Shown here piece by piece: positions 1-8,661 of a DNA stretch of 64,000 bases (its first letter is position 1; every line of letters begins with the position of its first letter). The translations under genes were made by a program, and so were the position numbers. Under the pieces are notes generated by a model. It searched no databases. It had not been told where the DNA came from and saw nothing but the letters and a program-made list of their open reading frames with translations. The DNA comes from Flavobacteriaceae bacterium (GTDB taxonomy: Bacteria; Bacteroidota; Bacteroidia; Flavobacteriales; Flavobacteriaceae): contig QXYU01000020.1 in the NCBI GenBank assembly GCA_009886755.1, positions 62,001 to 126,000 of the forward strand. The letters run 5' to 3'.

Positions 1-545
1 GAAACATCCGAGTGGTTCCCCATGCGGTGGCTCGTCACGGTGCCTATATTTCCAGTGGGGTTATTTTGATGCCAAGTTATGTTAATATTGGAGCCTATGT
101 GGACGAAGGTACTATGGTAGATACTTGGGCCACGGTAGGTAGCTGTGCCCAAATCGGTAAGCATGTTCACCTCAGCGGTGGCGTTGGAATTGGTGGTGTT
201 TTAGAACCTTTGCAAGCGGCTCCAGTCATAATAGAAGACAATGCATTTCTCGGCTCTCGTTCCATTGTGGTTGAAGGTGTTCGAGTAGAGAAAGAAGCAG
301 TTTTAGGGGCCAATGTAGTTTTGACAGCCTCTACCAAAATCATTGACGTAACCCAAGCAGAACCTATTTTCTACGAAAAAAGAATCCCCGCTCGTTCTGT
401 CGTAATCCCGGGTAGTTATACCAAAAAATTTCCTGCCGGAGCCTACCAAGTGCCCTGTGCTTTGATTATTGGTCAACGAAAAGAAAGTACGGATAAAAAG
501 ACTTCTTTAAATGAAGCCTTACGAGAACACCAAGTAGCGGTTTAA
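1..545 (+). CDS. dapD: 2,3,4,5-tetrahydropyridine-2,6-dicarboxylate N-succinyltransferase, 3' part
   Basis: DapD transfers a succinyl group from succinyl-CoA to tetrahydrodipicolinate in the succinylase route to meso-diaminopimelate and lysine. The gene enters the window already open (frame from base 3), so its N-terminal part is missing. The visible part carries the left-handed beta-helix hexapeptide repeats of the family, and the stretches [17 protein letters not shown] and [17 protein letters not shown] match E. coli DapD almost residue for residue. The C-terminus is short and polar, as expected for the family. It converges on the next gene with a 4-base overlap of stop codons. It forms a natural pair with lysA at 10 kb, which catalyses the last step of the same pathway, although the two are not in one operon. 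Confidence 0.95.
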   Translation, partial: NIRVVPHAVARHGAYISSGVILMPSYVNIGAYVDEGTMVDTWATVGSCAQIGKHVHLSGGVGIGGVLEPLQAAPVIIEDNAFLGSRSIVVEGVRVEKEAVLGANVVLTASTKIIDVTQAEPIFYEKRIPARSVVIPGSYTKKFPAGAYQVPCALIIGQRKESTDKKTSLNEALREHQVAV

Positions 546-1309
546 TCCGTTTTTTCAAGACCATTGATGGCAACAATTCGCTTCTTTTGCAGCGACTTTC
601 TCAGTAATGCGGCATCGTGTTGAGAAACAACTTGGTGTTCTGTCGTATTGGGTTTATAAATTAAAGCAGAAGCCTTCAATACTTTTAACTGAATACCTAA
701 ATGTATCAAACGGTATAGCATATCCCTAGTGACTCCCTCAACCGTTTCAAACATTTCATCATAGCCATTGATCAGATTAAAATCTTCACGCCAAAAGGAT
801 ACATTTTGCAATGCTTGGTCATCAGAGATAGAAGTTTTTGACGAAGCAAAAGCACTCAATCCGGGAAAATACACAGCACTACCAGCACTACGGATTTTTT
901 TCATAAATAGGGGGTGTTCCATATCATGAGTCAATGAATCAACTAAGGAAACTTTGGAAAGAACACCGCTCAAAAAAAAACCTCTTCGTGCCCATCTGAG
1001 ATGCTGTTGCAAACATTTGGGATGCAGAAAGCTCATTTCATTTAGCACCACTATATAGGAAGCCTCAGAACGTAGCACAGCAGCATTTATTTTGGTGGCA
1101 AAAGGGATCGCCTCTGAAAAGGAGAGATGCTCAATGGTAAAGGGGACCTGGGTTTGCATCTGATTGCAAAGCATAGGGATCGCGTTATCTCCCGTACTGT
1201 CCAATACAAATAATTCGTCTGGAGTCTGACTTTGATTAATGATCGAAAGCAACTGATGATTCAAAAGCGGCTCCGATCGGGAGAGATTCAATAAAAGTGC
1301 TATAGTCAT
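542..1309 (-). CDS. GT2-family glycosyltransferase
   Basis: Probable glycosyltransferase of family 2 (GT-A fold). The N-terminus [37 protein letters not shown] is the usual GT2 opening (beta strand, helix, 'Q', then the nucleotide-binding Asp). The later block [17 protein letters not shown] matches the C-terminal segment seen in galactosyltransferase-like GT2 enzymes. The canonical DxD is not obvious; the corresponding place reads LNEMS, so catalytic competence is uncertain. The reading frame opens further upstream at 1354, but a -7 box (1316-1323) lies 6 bases before the ATG at 1309, which makes that start the better choice. Acceptor and donor sugars cannot be inferred. It is a single gene between dapD (convergent) and tsaC (divergent). 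Confidence 0.75.
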   Translation of the reverse strand: MTIALLLNLSRSEPLLNHQLLSIINQSQTPDELFVLDSTGDNAIPMLCNQMQTQVPFTIEHLSFSEAIPFATKINAAVLRSEASYIVVLNEMSFLHPKCLQQHLRWARRGFFLSGVLSKVSLVDSLTHDMEHPLFMKKIRSAGSAVYFPGLSAFASSKTSISDDQALQNVSFWREDFNLINGYDEMFETVEGVTRDMLYRLIHLGIQLKVLKASALIYKPNTTEHQVVSQHDAALLRKSLQKKRIVAINGLEKTD

Positions 1310-1315
1310 TTCAAA

Positions 1316-1323
1316 CAAAGATA
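1316..1323 (-). promoter_or_regulatory. -7 box TATCTTTG for the glycosyltransferase
   Basis: Exact match to the Bacteroidota -7 consensus TAnnTTTG, ending 6 bases before the ATG at 1309. It supports that start over the upstream alternatives at 1333 and 1354 and implies a nearly leaderless mRNA. No clear -33 TTG was found at the usual spacing. Confidence 0.5.
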
Positions 1324-1379
1324 CTTTTTTCATAAAATAGATGGTAGCTATCAAGCTCCTTTTTGTCCTTTCTTTGGTG

Positions 1380-1387
1380 TATTTTTG
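1380..1387 (+). promoter_or_regulatory. -7 box TATTTTTG for the tsaC operon
   Basis: Exact TAnnTTTG match 11 bases before the ATG at 1399. It rules out the upstream TTG at 1363 as a start, because that codon would lie upstream of the transcription start. A TTG lies 14 bases upstream, closer than the usual -33 spacing. Confidence 0.5.
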
Positions 1388-1398
1388 TCACGAAAGTT

Positions 1399-1962
1399 AT
1401 GGAAAACACAATGCCTGTTCAGGAAACCGTGATCGCACTAAAAAGCCGTAAAACTATTTTGTTTCCCACCGACACAGTATGGGGCATTGGTGGGGACGCC
1501 ACGCAGTCATCGGTTGTTTCGGCCATTTACGATTTAAAACAACGGGAAGAGTCTAAGACTTTACTTTGCTTAATGAAAGACACCGCCATGCTGTCAATGT
1601 ACTTTGATGAAATTCCAAAAGAAGCCTTTGCGCTTTTCGAGGCAGATCGCCCTACCACGGTAATCCTTGACCACCCCAAAGGAATTGCACAAAATATGCT
1701 TGCCGCCGACAAGAGTTTGGCCGTAAGAATCCCCAAAGACCCTTTTTGTCAAGCCTTGCTCGCAGTATTTCAACGCCCTATAATTGCTACCTCTGCCAAT
1801 AGCAGCGGACAACCAAGCCCAGAAGAGTACCGACAAATTGAAAAGACAGTTTTGGAGGGCGTGGACTATGTTGTACCTTTGAAACAAACCGAAAAGATGG
1901 TCCAACCCTCAAGGATTCTTAAAGTGTCTGCACAGGGAAATATCACCGTGATTCGTGATTGA
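1399..1962 (+). CDS. tsaC: L-threonylcarbamoyladenylate synthase (Sua5/YciO/YrdC family)
   Basis: Makes threonylcarbamoyl-AMP from threonine, bicarbonate and ATP, the first step of the t6A37 modification of ANN-decoding tRNAs. The protein has 187 residues, the short YrdC-only form without the extra Sua5 domain. Visible family signatures are [12 protein letters not shown] near the N-terminus, the LKQREESK basic nucleotide-binding segment, LAVRIPKDP in the middle and [14 protein letters not shown] near the C-terminus. The start at 1399 (or 1411) fits the -7 box. Its stop codon overlaps the ATG of the CCA-adding enzyme as TGATG, so two tRNA-maturation enzymes are translationally coupled. The YciO-like paralogues of less certain function share this fold, so the exact assignment is by family. 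Confidence 0.88.
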   Translation: MENTMPVQETVIALKSRKTILFPTDTVWGIGGDATQSSVVSAIYDLKQREESKTLLCLMKDTAMLSMYFDEIPKEAFALFEADRPTTVILDHPKGIAQNMLAADKSLAVRIPKDPFCQALLAVFQRPIIATSANSSGQPSPEEYRQIEKTVLEGVDYVVPLKQTEKMVQPSRILKVSAQGNITVIRD

Positions 1963-3392
1963 TGATAGCAAACTTCCCATTTGAAATAGCACTAAACGAA
2001 GCCCACTTTAAAATCATTGGTGAGGTGGCCGATGCTATGCAAGTACCTTGCTATGTTATCGGGGGATTTGTTCGGGACTTGATCTTAGAACGAGATAGCA
2101 AAAAAGATATTGATATTGTCTGTGTAGGATCTGGAATCGCCTTGGCCAAAGCCGTACAGAAAAAACTTCCCAATGCACAAAAAGTGCAGGTTTTTAAATC
2201 CTATGGCACAGCCATGGTACAAGCCGGTGACTTGGTGTTAGAATTCGTGGGGGCTCGCAAGGAATCCTATTCTTCTGAAAGTCGAAACCCAGAAGTAGAG
2301 CCGGGAAGTTTAGAAGAAGATCAAAACCGACGCGATTTTACGATTAACGCCTTAGCTTTAGGCTTAAATAAGGACACTTTTGGAATACTTTTAGATCCAT
2401 TTAACGGACTGAAAGACCTTAAAGAAAAACGCATACAAACACCGCTAGAACCTGGAATTACCTTTGACGACGATCCGCTACGAATGCTTCGAGCCATCCG
2501 ATTTGCTACCCAACTCAATTTTACCATTGCCCCCACCACACTAACAGCACTCAAAAAATACGCAACGCGCATTGCTATAATTTCCAATGAACGGATTGTG
2601 GATGAGCTGCATAAGATTATCGCTACCTCAAAACCCTCCCAAGGGTTCTTGCTACTTGAGGAAACTGGACTGCTAGAAAAAATTCTACCCGAACTCACGG
2701 CCCTAAAAGGGATTGAAGAAATCGACGGACATCGCCACAAGGACAACTTCTATCACAGCCTAGAGGTTTTGGATAATATTTGCCCTAATACCGATGATTT
2801 GTGGTTGCGCTGGGCAGCACTGCTCCACGATATTGGAAAAGCACCCACTAAAAAACTAGTACCCCCCGCCGGATGGACATTTCACGGGCATGAATTTGTA
2901 GGGGCTAAGATGGTATATAAACTTTTCAAACGGCTTAAAATGCCCCTTAATGAAAAGATGAAATACGTTCAGAAACTGGTACTAATGAGTTCTCGTCCAA
3001 TTGTTATTGCGCAAGATTTGGTCACTGACTCAGCCGTTCGTCGTCTTATTTTTGATGCCGGTGACTCCGTTGATGATTTAATCTGCCTGTGCGAAGCCGA
3101 TATTACTACCAAAAACCCCAAGCGCTTTGAACGCTACCATAATAATTTTAAAATTGTTCGTCAAAAGATTGTTGAAGTAGAATCCCGCGATCAGGTACGG
3201 AACTTTCAACCCCCCGTGACTGGGGAAATGATCATGGCTTATTTTCAAATAGGTCCCTCCCGTGCCATTGGAACGATCAAAGAAGCTATCAAAGAAGCTA
3301 TTTTGGAAGGAAGCATTCCTAATGAACTGGATGCTGCCAAAGAAAAAATGAAGGAAGAAGGAATCAAATTAGGCCTAAAACCTCATGAATAA
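1962..3392 (+). CDS. cca: CCA tRNA nucleotidyltransferase with HD domain
   Basis: Class II nucleotidyltransferase that adds or repairs the 3'-CCA end of tRNAs. This matters here because the one tRNA gene in the window lacks an encoded CCA. The N-terminal head carries [13 protein letters not shown] and the DIDIV metal-binding acidic pair. Next come [11 protein letters not shown] and [15 protein letters not shown], the nucleotide-selecting motifs, and then a C-terminal HD domain ([14 protein letters not shown] and [12 protein letters not shown]). A TTG at 1959 also opens the frame, but the ATG at 1962 overlapping the tsaC stop is the natural start. It overlaps ctaA by 8 bases, so it is the second gene of a four-gene operon. 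Poly(A) polymerase is the main alternative within this family, but its signature is not evident. Confidence 0.9.
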   Translation: MIANFPFEIALNEAHFKIIGEVADAMQVPCYVIGGFVRDLILERDSKKDIDIVCVGSGIALAKAVQKKLPNAQKVQVFKSYGTAMVQAGDLVLEFVGARKESYSSESRNPEVEPGSLEEDQNRRDFTINALALGLNKDTFGILLDPFNGLKDLKEKRIQTPLEPGITFDDDPLRMLRAIRFATQLNFTIAPTTLTALKKYATRIAIISNERIVDELHKIIATSKPSQGFLLLEETGLLEKILPELTALKGIEEIDGHRHKDNFYHSLEVLDNICPNTDDLWLRWAALLHDIGKAPTKKLVPPAGWTFHGHEFVGAKMVYKLFKRLKMPLNEKMKYVQKLVLMSSRPIVIAQDLVTDSAVRRLIFDAGDSVDDLICLCEADITTKNPKRFERYHNNFKIVRQKIVEVESRDQVRNFQPPVTGEMIMAYFQIGPSRAIGTIKEAIKEAILEGSIPNELDAAKEKMKEEGIKLGLKPHE

Positions 3393-4413
3393 CAAAGCAT
3401 ACAAACGACTGGTAGCACTGAATCTAGTGCTTGTTTTTCTCGTCATTGCAGCAGGAGCCTTTGTGCGAATGACCGGCAGTGGTATGGGGTGTCCCGATTG
3501 GCCCAAATGCTTTGGCTATTTAATTCCTCCTACCGAGCGATCTCAACTGGACTGGAAACCCAATTATGACTATCAAAAAGGACAAGTCATTATTGTTGAC
3601 GAAGCCCTGCGTGTTGTCAAAGATGATTTTACTAGTAACAATAGCTACGATACCCGATTTTGGAAAGCTTATACCAAACACGATTACGCAAGTTTTAATG
3701 TCTATCATACATGGATTGAATTCATCAATCGCTTGTTGGGAGCCTTGGCTGGACTGACCACTCTCCTGCTCCTAGGAGCTAGTGCAATGCGTTGGAAACA
3801 ATCCAAAATTAATCTAACGTTGTCCGTCCTTATTGTCGTGGGAATGGGGTTTCAAGCTTGGTTAGGCAAAACCGTGGTTGATTCCAATTTACTCCCTCTC
3901 AAGATAACGCTCCATATGGCTATGGCACTACTGATTGTCGCTTTTTTGGTAGGGATTTGGCATCAGGTACAGCAAACCGAAAAACCCTCAACCCTTCGAA
4001 AACACTTTCTCGGGCTTACTGTTTTGGCTCTTGTCCTCAGTAGTATTCAAATAGGTATGGGAACCCAAGTCCGACAATTTATTGATATCCAGATGCACCA
4101 CTGGGATTTAATGCAGGCCAAACGATGGCTCGAAAACAGCCCTCTAGTCTTCTATTTTCATCGGAGTTTTTCTCTCATCGTACTGGGAGTCAATGTCTAT
4201 CTCGGATGGATGCTTTGGAAAAACAAGATTCACAATCCAACACTCTATTGGATTATGGGCTGTGTTGGCATGGAAATAATTACGGGAACAGCCATGTATT
4301 ATTTTGATTTTCCACTGGCGTCACAACCCATTCATTTGGTTTTGGCAGCTATTCTGTTTGCTACCCAATTTTATATTTTACTCCAACAATTCACGATTAA
4401 ACAAAAACAATGA
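3385..4413 (+). CDS. ctaA: Heme A synthase (COX15/CtaA family)
   Basis: Integral membrane monooxygenase that converts heme O to heme A for aa3-type cytochrome oxidase. It has about eight hydrophobic segments over 342 residues. The first is followed by [22 protein letters not shown], a hallmark of the family (R-x-T-x-S-G-x-x-CPDWP). Likely heme-ligand histidines lie in [30 protein letters not shown] and QPIHLVLAA, spread over both four-helix halves. A long soluble loop (about residues 52-105) follows helix 1, as in other Bacteroidota CtaA proteins. It overlaps cca upstream by 8 bases and the next gene by ATGA. It points to aerobic respiration with heme A. Confidence 0.92.
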   Translation: MNNKAYKRLVALNLVLVFLVIAAGAFVRMTGSGMGCPDWPKCFGYLIPPTERSQLDWKPNYDYQKGQVIIVDEALRVVKDDFTSNNSYDTRFWKAYTKHDYASFNVYHTWIEFINRLLGALAGLTTLLLLGASAMRWKQSKINLTLSVLIVVGMGFQAWLGKTVVDSNLLPLKITLHMAMALLIVAFLVGIWHQVQQTEKPSTLRKHFLGLTVLALVLSSIQIGMGTQVRQFIDIQMHHWDLMQAKRWLENSPLVFYFHRSFSLIVLGVNVYLGWMLWKNKIHNPTLYWIMGCVGMEIITGTAMYYFDFPLASQPIHLVLAAILFATQFYILLQQFTIKQKQ

Positions 4414-4892
4414 TATTACGAATACGCGTTATCCTAGATGTTGAAGAAGATGTTTTCAGAGACCTTGAAGTGGATCACCAATCCACGCTAGAAGAACTGC
4501 ATTTGGCCATCGCTCAATCCTTTGGCTTTGCAGGAAGTGAAATGGCTTCTTTTTACCGATCCACACCCAATTGGGAACAAGGGGAAGAATTGCCACTTCT
4601 TGATATGGGGACTGGTGAAGCTCCTCAGGGAGAAGCAGCGATCGGAAGCATTTTTGCAGAAGACCAACACCATTTGATTTACGTTTATGATTTTATGGCA
4701 CTCTGGACATTCTTCGTTGAGGTTATTGAAGTAGTTGAACCAGCCCCTGGGATGACCTACCCCCATTTGGTCTTTGCCGAAGGGGAAGTTCCCGAAGAAG
4801 CTCCCGAAAAAAGCTTTGAAGGTCAGGGCGAGACGGAATCGGATGATGATTCCGATATAGACTATGATGACGATTTAGACAGCTACTACTAA
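4410..4892 (+). CDS. Plasmid pRiA4b ORF-3-like protein with acidic tail
   Basis: The first roughly 100 residues match the pRiA4b ORF-3 (also called IS1096 passenger TnpR-like) family: short beta strands (ILRIRVILD and VFRDLEVD), then STLEELHLAIAQSFGF, an F-Y segment and LIYVYDFMALWTFFVEV. Despite the family name, nothing here looks like a recombinase: there is no catalytic serine or tyrosine motif. The last 40 residues are almost all Asp, Glu and Ser, ending in a DDDSDIDYDDDLDSYY-type tail. The start codon overlaps the ctaA stop (ATGA), so it is the last gene of the tsaC operon. Its function is unknown. It converges with a 4-base overlap on the next gene. Confidence 0.75.
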   Translation: MILRIRVILDVEEDVFRDLEVDHQSTLEELHLAIAQSFGFAGSEMASFYRSTPNWEQGEELPLLDMGTGEAPQGEAAIGSIFAEDQHHLIYVYDFMALWTFFVEVIEVVEPAPGMTYPHLVFAEGEVPEEAPEKSFEGQGETESDDDSDIDYDDDLDSYY

Positions 4893-5953
4893 CTTGTGAA
4901 AAGCGAATTCATACTTACGTTTTCGTAATTGCGTTGCACATATATAAGCGCGGCTTCCATCACGTCCCCCATAGAGGTACATTGCTTGAAGGCTTCATCT
5001 TTTGTGAATTTAAATATTTCCGCCTTTAAATTTTGAAGATGATGAGGCAGAGACAGTTCCATCTTTTTCATTTCCTCGATCAATAATTTCACCCGTCGTT
5101 CGGTACTGATAACACGCTTTGCAACTATGGATCGTTCTTCTATTTTGTACTGTTGAATGGAATCGGAAGTCAATTTTTCACGCACCAAATTCATAATGGG
5201 TTGGTTTTCCTTAAAAAATTGAGGCCTATAAACGGAGAGCTTTCCTTCAAAACACTGCTGATCAAAATCTATGGCTCGAATCTTATAAATCACTTGATCA
5301 AAATCATGAATGGGAATGATCACATAGTTATACGCGCGCATATCCCCTAGAAGACGAATCATACAACGTTCGTTGAACTTGACATACTCCTTGGCAATCT
5401 GGGCTTTTTGAGCATCGGTGCAAAACTGCAGATCGTTTCGGATAAACTCATCCCCTGGAATACCCGCTATGTGTTCTTCGATCAAGGTTTCACTATTGAT
5501 CAAAAAGTTCAGGTTATAGGGCGATAACATATGTTCAAACTCCAATCCACAAACACGGGAGGCGTCTGTTTTTTTTACATAGAAATACGTGAAATTATCA
5601 TTGAGCATGTTTCGAATCTTAATCCGAAACGGTTTTGAATTTCCAAACGTACAATAGTCAATTGCATCCACATTCAAATACGGAAGGGCTGACTCATTTC
5701 CATCGGAATGCAAGAGGGTATATATCTTTTTGAGATCGTGGTCAATTCCTTCCCGTTCGGAGTCCGTATAATATACCCGAACCCAAAGGGTGTCCTGATC
5801 GTTCTGATCGTAAACCGAAATCGAACCCGAAAAACGAAGCAAATCGGAATAGCTGATGGGGGTATCCACCCACCGATTAAAGAATCGGAGATATTCAATG
5901 AAGGATTCTGTTAACGAAAAAAAAGGCTTCTTTTTGGAAATCAACTTATCCAT
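4889..5953 (-). CDS. Orphan protein with possible protein-kinase-like fold
   Basis: 354 residues that I do not recognise as a named family. There is no signal peptide or membrane helix, so it is probably cytoplasmic. Several landmarks resemble the protein-kinase-like (HipA/aminoglycoside phosphotransferase/PI3K-type) layout: FTYFYVKKTD near residue 125 (candidate ATP-binding Lys 127/128), GLEFEHML near 140 (candidate Glu), EEHIAGIPGDEF near 160-170, then LLGDMRAYNYVIIP with D204 and N209 five residues apart as in a catalytic loop, and AIDFDQ with D229/D231 as a possible metal-binding Asp. The last 100 residues are helical and charged. This is inference from motif spacing only, and a non-catalytic protein is equally possible. 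It has its own promoter, with a -33/-7 pair at 5968-5995. Confidence 0.6.
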   Translation of the reverse strand: MDKLISKKKPFFSLTESFIEYLRFFNRWVDTPISYSDLLRFSGSISVYDQNDQDTLWVRVYYTDSEREGIDHDLKKIYTLLHSDGNESALPYLNVDAIDYCTFGNSKPFRIKIRNMLNDNFTYFYVKKTDASRVCGLEFEHMLSPYNLNFLINSETLIEEHIAGIPGDEFIRNDLQFCTDAQKAQIAKEYVKFNERCMIRLLGDMRAYNYVIIPIHDFDQVIYKIRAIDFDQQCFEGKLSVYRPQFFKENQPIMNLVREKLTSDSIQQYKIEERSIVAKRVISTERRVKLLIEEMKKMELSLPHHLQNLKAEIFKFTKDEAFKQCTSMGDVMEAALIYVQRNYENVSMNSLFTS

Positions 5954-5967
5954 TGCATTGTTTTATT

Positions 5968-5995
5968 CAAAGTTAGCATCTTTTAGGAAACCCAA
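5968..5995 (-). promoter_or_regulatory. -33/-7 promoter for the kinase-like orphan gene
   Basis: On the minus strand a TTG (5993-5995) is followed after 17 bases by TAACTTTG (5968-5975), an exact TAnnTTTG match. The box lies 14 bases before the ATG at 5953. Confidence 0.5.
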
Positions 5996-6060
5996 CGATT
6001 TGTATTGAACAAGCAACTATTAATTCTGTTTAGAAAACCTGTTATGTGCTTGTGAATGGC

Positions 6061-6068
6061 TATTTTTG
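6061..6068 (+). promoter_or_regulatory. -7 box TATTTTTG for uvrB
   Basis: Exact -7 match 13 bases before the uvrB ATG, giving a very short leader. The -33 element is not clear. No SOS-type operator is evident between 5954 and 6081. Confidence 0.45.
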
Positions 6069-6081
6069 AAGCACTACTGCT

Positions 6082-8076
6082 ATGAAATTTAAGATCGAAT
6101 CCCCTTTTTCGCCTACAGGAGACCAGCCACAAGCCATTGCGGAAATCGTATCCGCTTTTGAAAGCAAGGATTCTTTTGTAACCCTACAAGGGGTAACCGG
6201 TTCTGGGAAAACATTTACTGTGGCCAATGCCGTGGAAAAGCTCCAACGCCCGACCCTCGTTTTGGCACATAACAAAACCCTCGCCGCTCAGTTATACTCC
6301 GAATTCAAACAATTCTTCCCCAACAATGCTGTAGAGTATTTTGTTTCCTACTATGACTATTATCAGCCCGAAGCCTATATTCCTGTTTCGGGTACCTATA
6401 TCGAGAAAGATCTGTCTATTAATGAGGAAATTGAAAAATTACGCTTGAGTACTACCTCATCACTGCTTTCTGGTCGTCGGGATGTTCTTGTTGTGGCCTC
6501 CGTATCTTGTTTATACGGAATCGGAAATCCACAAGAATTTCAAAAAAATGTAATTGAATTGGAACGCGATCAACTCATTTCGCGCACCCAACTCCTGCAC
6601 CGATTGGTACAAAGTTTATACTCTCGAACAACAGCCGATTTTAATCGTGGGAATTTCAAAGTGCAAGGAGATGTCATCTCTATTTTTCCGGGGTATTCTG
6701 ATACTGCCTTTCGAATTCATTTTTTTGGTGATGAAATCGAAGAGATCGAAGCTTTTGATCCAATCAACAATCAAACGCTAAATCAATTTGAACGAATTAC
6801 CATTTACCCCGCCAATATCTTTGTAACGAGTCCGGACTTACTCCAAGATGCCATTCGTCAGATTCAAGACGACTTGGTAAAACAGGTGGATTATTTTAAA
6901 GAAATAGGGAAGCCATTGGAAGCTAAACGCTTGCAAGAACGGACCGAATTTGACTTGGAAATGATTCGTGAATTAGGGTATTGTTCTGGTATTGAAAATT
7001 ATTCGCGCTATTTGGATGGAAGAGCACCGGGAACGCGCCCGTTCTGTCTATTGGATTATTTTCCAGATGACTACTTAATGGTGGTGGACGAAAGTCATGT
7101 GACCATCTCACAGGTGCACGCCATGTATGGTGGTGACCGGAGTCGGAAAGAAAACCTGGTCGAATATGGCTTTCGATTGCCTGCCGCCATGGACAATCGT
7201 CCGTTGAAATTTGAAGAATTTGAAGGACTACAAAATCAGGTATTGTATGTCAGTGCCACACCTGCAGATTATGAACTCAAGAAAACAGAAGGCGTTTTTG
7301 TAGAACAGATAATTCGTCCGACTGGACTATTGGATCCAATCATTGAGGTTCGTCCCAGCTTAAACCAAATTGATGATTTGATTGAGGAAATTCATCAACG
7401 GATTGAAAAAGACGAACGAACATTGGTTACCACACTAACCAAGCGCATGGCTGAAGAACTGACGAAATACCTGCTTCGAGTACAAATTCGAACTCGGTAT
7501 ATCCATAGTGATGTAGATACCCTGGAGCGTGTTGAAATCATGCAAGATTTACGCAAAGGGCTCTTTGATGTTTTGGTGGGTGTAAATCTACTCCGCGAGG
7601 GGCTTGACTTGCCTGAGGTTTCCTTAGTTGCTATTATTGATGCCGATAAAGAAGGCTTCTTACGCAGCAACCGTTCCTTAACCCAAACCGTAGGCCGTGC
7701 AGCTCGAAACATTAATGGAAAAGCAATTATGTATGCAGATACTATTACCAAAAGCATGCAAAAAACCATTGACGAGACAAATTATCGACGGGAAAAACAG
7801 ATAGCGTATAACAAAAAGCACAACAAAACACCTCAAGCACTCAATAAGTCTCTAGACAACGCCCTGTCAAAAAATTCTGTTGCCACATATGTACAGGAAA
7901 GGGAAACCCGTAAAGCAGCCGAAGCGGAACACCGCTATCAAACACCCGAGGAAATTGAGCAAAAAATCCGTGAGATTCGCAAAGCCATGGAAAAGGCCGC
8001 TAAAGAATTGGATTTTATTCAAGCAGCTCATTTACGCGATGAGATTCATAACCTTCAAAAACAGTTAACAACATAA
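6082..8076 (+). CDS. uvrB: Excinuclease ABC subunit B
   Basis: DNA helicase-like damage-verifying subunit of nucleotide excision repair; it is loaded by UvrA and recruits UvrC. The 664 residues match the usual length. Walker A GVTGSGKT lies at 37-44, the damage-probing beta-hairpin YYDYYQPEAY at about 91-100, and the DEAD-like box VVDESH near residue 335. Helicase motifs LREGLDLPEVSLVAIIDADKEGF and QTVGRAARN follow. The C-terminal UVR domain, which contacts UvrC, ends with ELDFIQAAHLRDEIHNL. It is a single-gene unit: its promoter is just upstream and a strong hairpin follows its stop directly. Confidence 0.97.
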   Translation: MKFKIESPFSPTGDQPQAIAEIVSAFESKDSFVTLQGVTGSGKTFTVANAVEKLQRPTLVLAHNKTLAAQLYSEFKQFFPNNAVEYFVSYYDYYQPEAYIPVSGTYIEKDLSINEEIEKLRLSTTSSLLSGRRDVLVVASVSCLYGIGNPQEFQKNVIELERDQLISRTQLLHRLVQSLYSRTTADFNRGNFKVQGDVISIFPGYSDTAFRIHFFGDEIEEIEAFDPINNQTLNQFERITIYPANIFVTSPDLLQDAIRQIQDDLVKQVDYFKEIGKPLEAKRLQERTEFDLEMIRELGYCSGIENYSRYLDGRAPGTRPFCLLDYFPDDYLMVVDESHVTISQVHAMYGGDRSRKENLVEYGFRLPAAMDNRPLKFEEFEGLQNQVLYVSATPADYELKKTEGVFVEQIIRPTGLLDPIIEVRPSLNQIDDLIEEIHQRIEKDERTLVTTLTKRMAEELTKYLLRVQIRTRYIHSDVDTLERVEIMQDLRKGLFDVLVGVNLLREGLDLPEVSLVAIIDADKEGFLRSNRSLTQTVGRAARNINGKAIMYADTITKSMQKTIDETNYRREKQIAYNKKHNKTPQALNKSLDNALSKNSVATYVQERETRKAAEAEHRYQTPEEIEQKIREIRKAMEKAAKELDFIQAAHLRDEIHNLQKQLTT

Positions 8077-8100
8077 GAAAAGCGCCCGAAGGCGCTTTTC
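8077..8100. terminator. Bidirectional terminator between uvrB and hsp20
   Basis: A perfect 10-bp stem, GAAAAGCGCC paired with GGCGCTTTTC, around a CGAA tetraloop, starting directly after the uvrB stop. The A/T-rich arms give a T tract in both directions, which suits the two convergent genes. Confidence 0.85.
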
Positions 8101-8126
8101 CAAACAAAAACAAAAAATTGATTTTA

Positions 8127-8552
8127 CTACCGAATACGAATTGATTTTTTGGCCTCTTGAACGGTTTCCTTCCTTTTGGGGAGGGTCACTGTTAAGACAC
8201 CTTCACTGTATAGGGCGTCAATTTTTTTCGAATCTACGCTTTCTGGAATAGAAAACGTTCGACGAAAGGACGAAAAGTTATACTCCTTTCGTGTATATCT
8301 TCCTGTTTCTTCCGTTTTTTCTTCTGCTTCCGAAGCAATCGAAAGCACGTCTTTTTCTATCTCAACCTGTAAGTCTTCTTTTTTAAGTCTGGGTGCCAGC
8401 AATTCTACTAAAAAAGCTTGTTTCGTTTCTTGGATATTAACAGCAGGTAATTGCTTGTCTTGAAAAGGATGCGCTTGAAACCAATCGTTGGTCAACCAAT
8501 CATTTATCAAAGCAGGAGAAAAAGAATTTTTGTGTTTACGTACTAAATTCAT
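8127..8552 (-). CDS. Hsp20/alpha-crystallin small heat-shock protein
   Basis: ATP-independent holdase that binds unfolding proteins and passes them to other chaperones. The protein has 141 residues. A variable N-terminal arm runs to about residue 38, followed by the alpha-crystallin domain from PAVNIQETKQAFLVELLAPRLKKEDLQVEIEKDVLSI to YSEGVLTVTLPKRK (the A-x-x-x-n-G-V-L signature). The C-terminal extension ends SIRIR, the I-x-I motif that docks into a neighbouring subunit. It is a single gene with a strong terminator downstream. Its upstream region shares an unusual promoter layout with htpG (see 8591-8630), which supports heat-shock control. Confidence 0.93.
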   Translation of the reverse strand: MNLVRKHKNSFSPALINDWLTNDWFQAHPFQDKQLPAVNIQETKQAFLVELLAPRLKKEDLQVEIEKDVLSIASEAEEKTEETGRYTRKEYNFSSFRRTFSIPESVDSKKIDALYSEGVLTVTLPKRKETVQEAKKSIRIR

Positions 8553-8590
8553 TGTATCAAATTTTAAAAGGTTTTACAACCTCTTCAGTA

Positions 8591-8630
8591 CAAATCAAAT
8601 ACCAATCAGTGATTGTGTCAAAATGACACA
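8591..8630 (-). promoter_or_regulatory. Candidate heat-shock promoter/operator of hsp20
   Basis: On the minus strand a perfect palindrome TGTGTCA-TTT-TGACACA (8614-8630) is followed 12 bases later by GGTATTTGATTTG. The same elements in the same order, within one base of the same spacing, precede htpG at 38612-38650. The expected -33 TTG is absent and the palindrome takes its place. Confidence 0.6.
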
Positions 8631-8661
8631 TAAAACAAGCGTAAAAGTGTCTTCTTGTCGG

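Noticed and set aside
1363-1398. Upstream TTG start for tsaC
   Set aside because: The codon lies upstream of the -7 box, so it would not be on the mRNA, and the added residues are not family-like.
2321-2746. Long antisense frame inside cca, and similar long frames inside uvrB, guaA, htpG and rpoB
   Set aside because: They follow the codon structure of well-supported genes on the other strand and show low-complexity, serine- or basic-rich products without domains.
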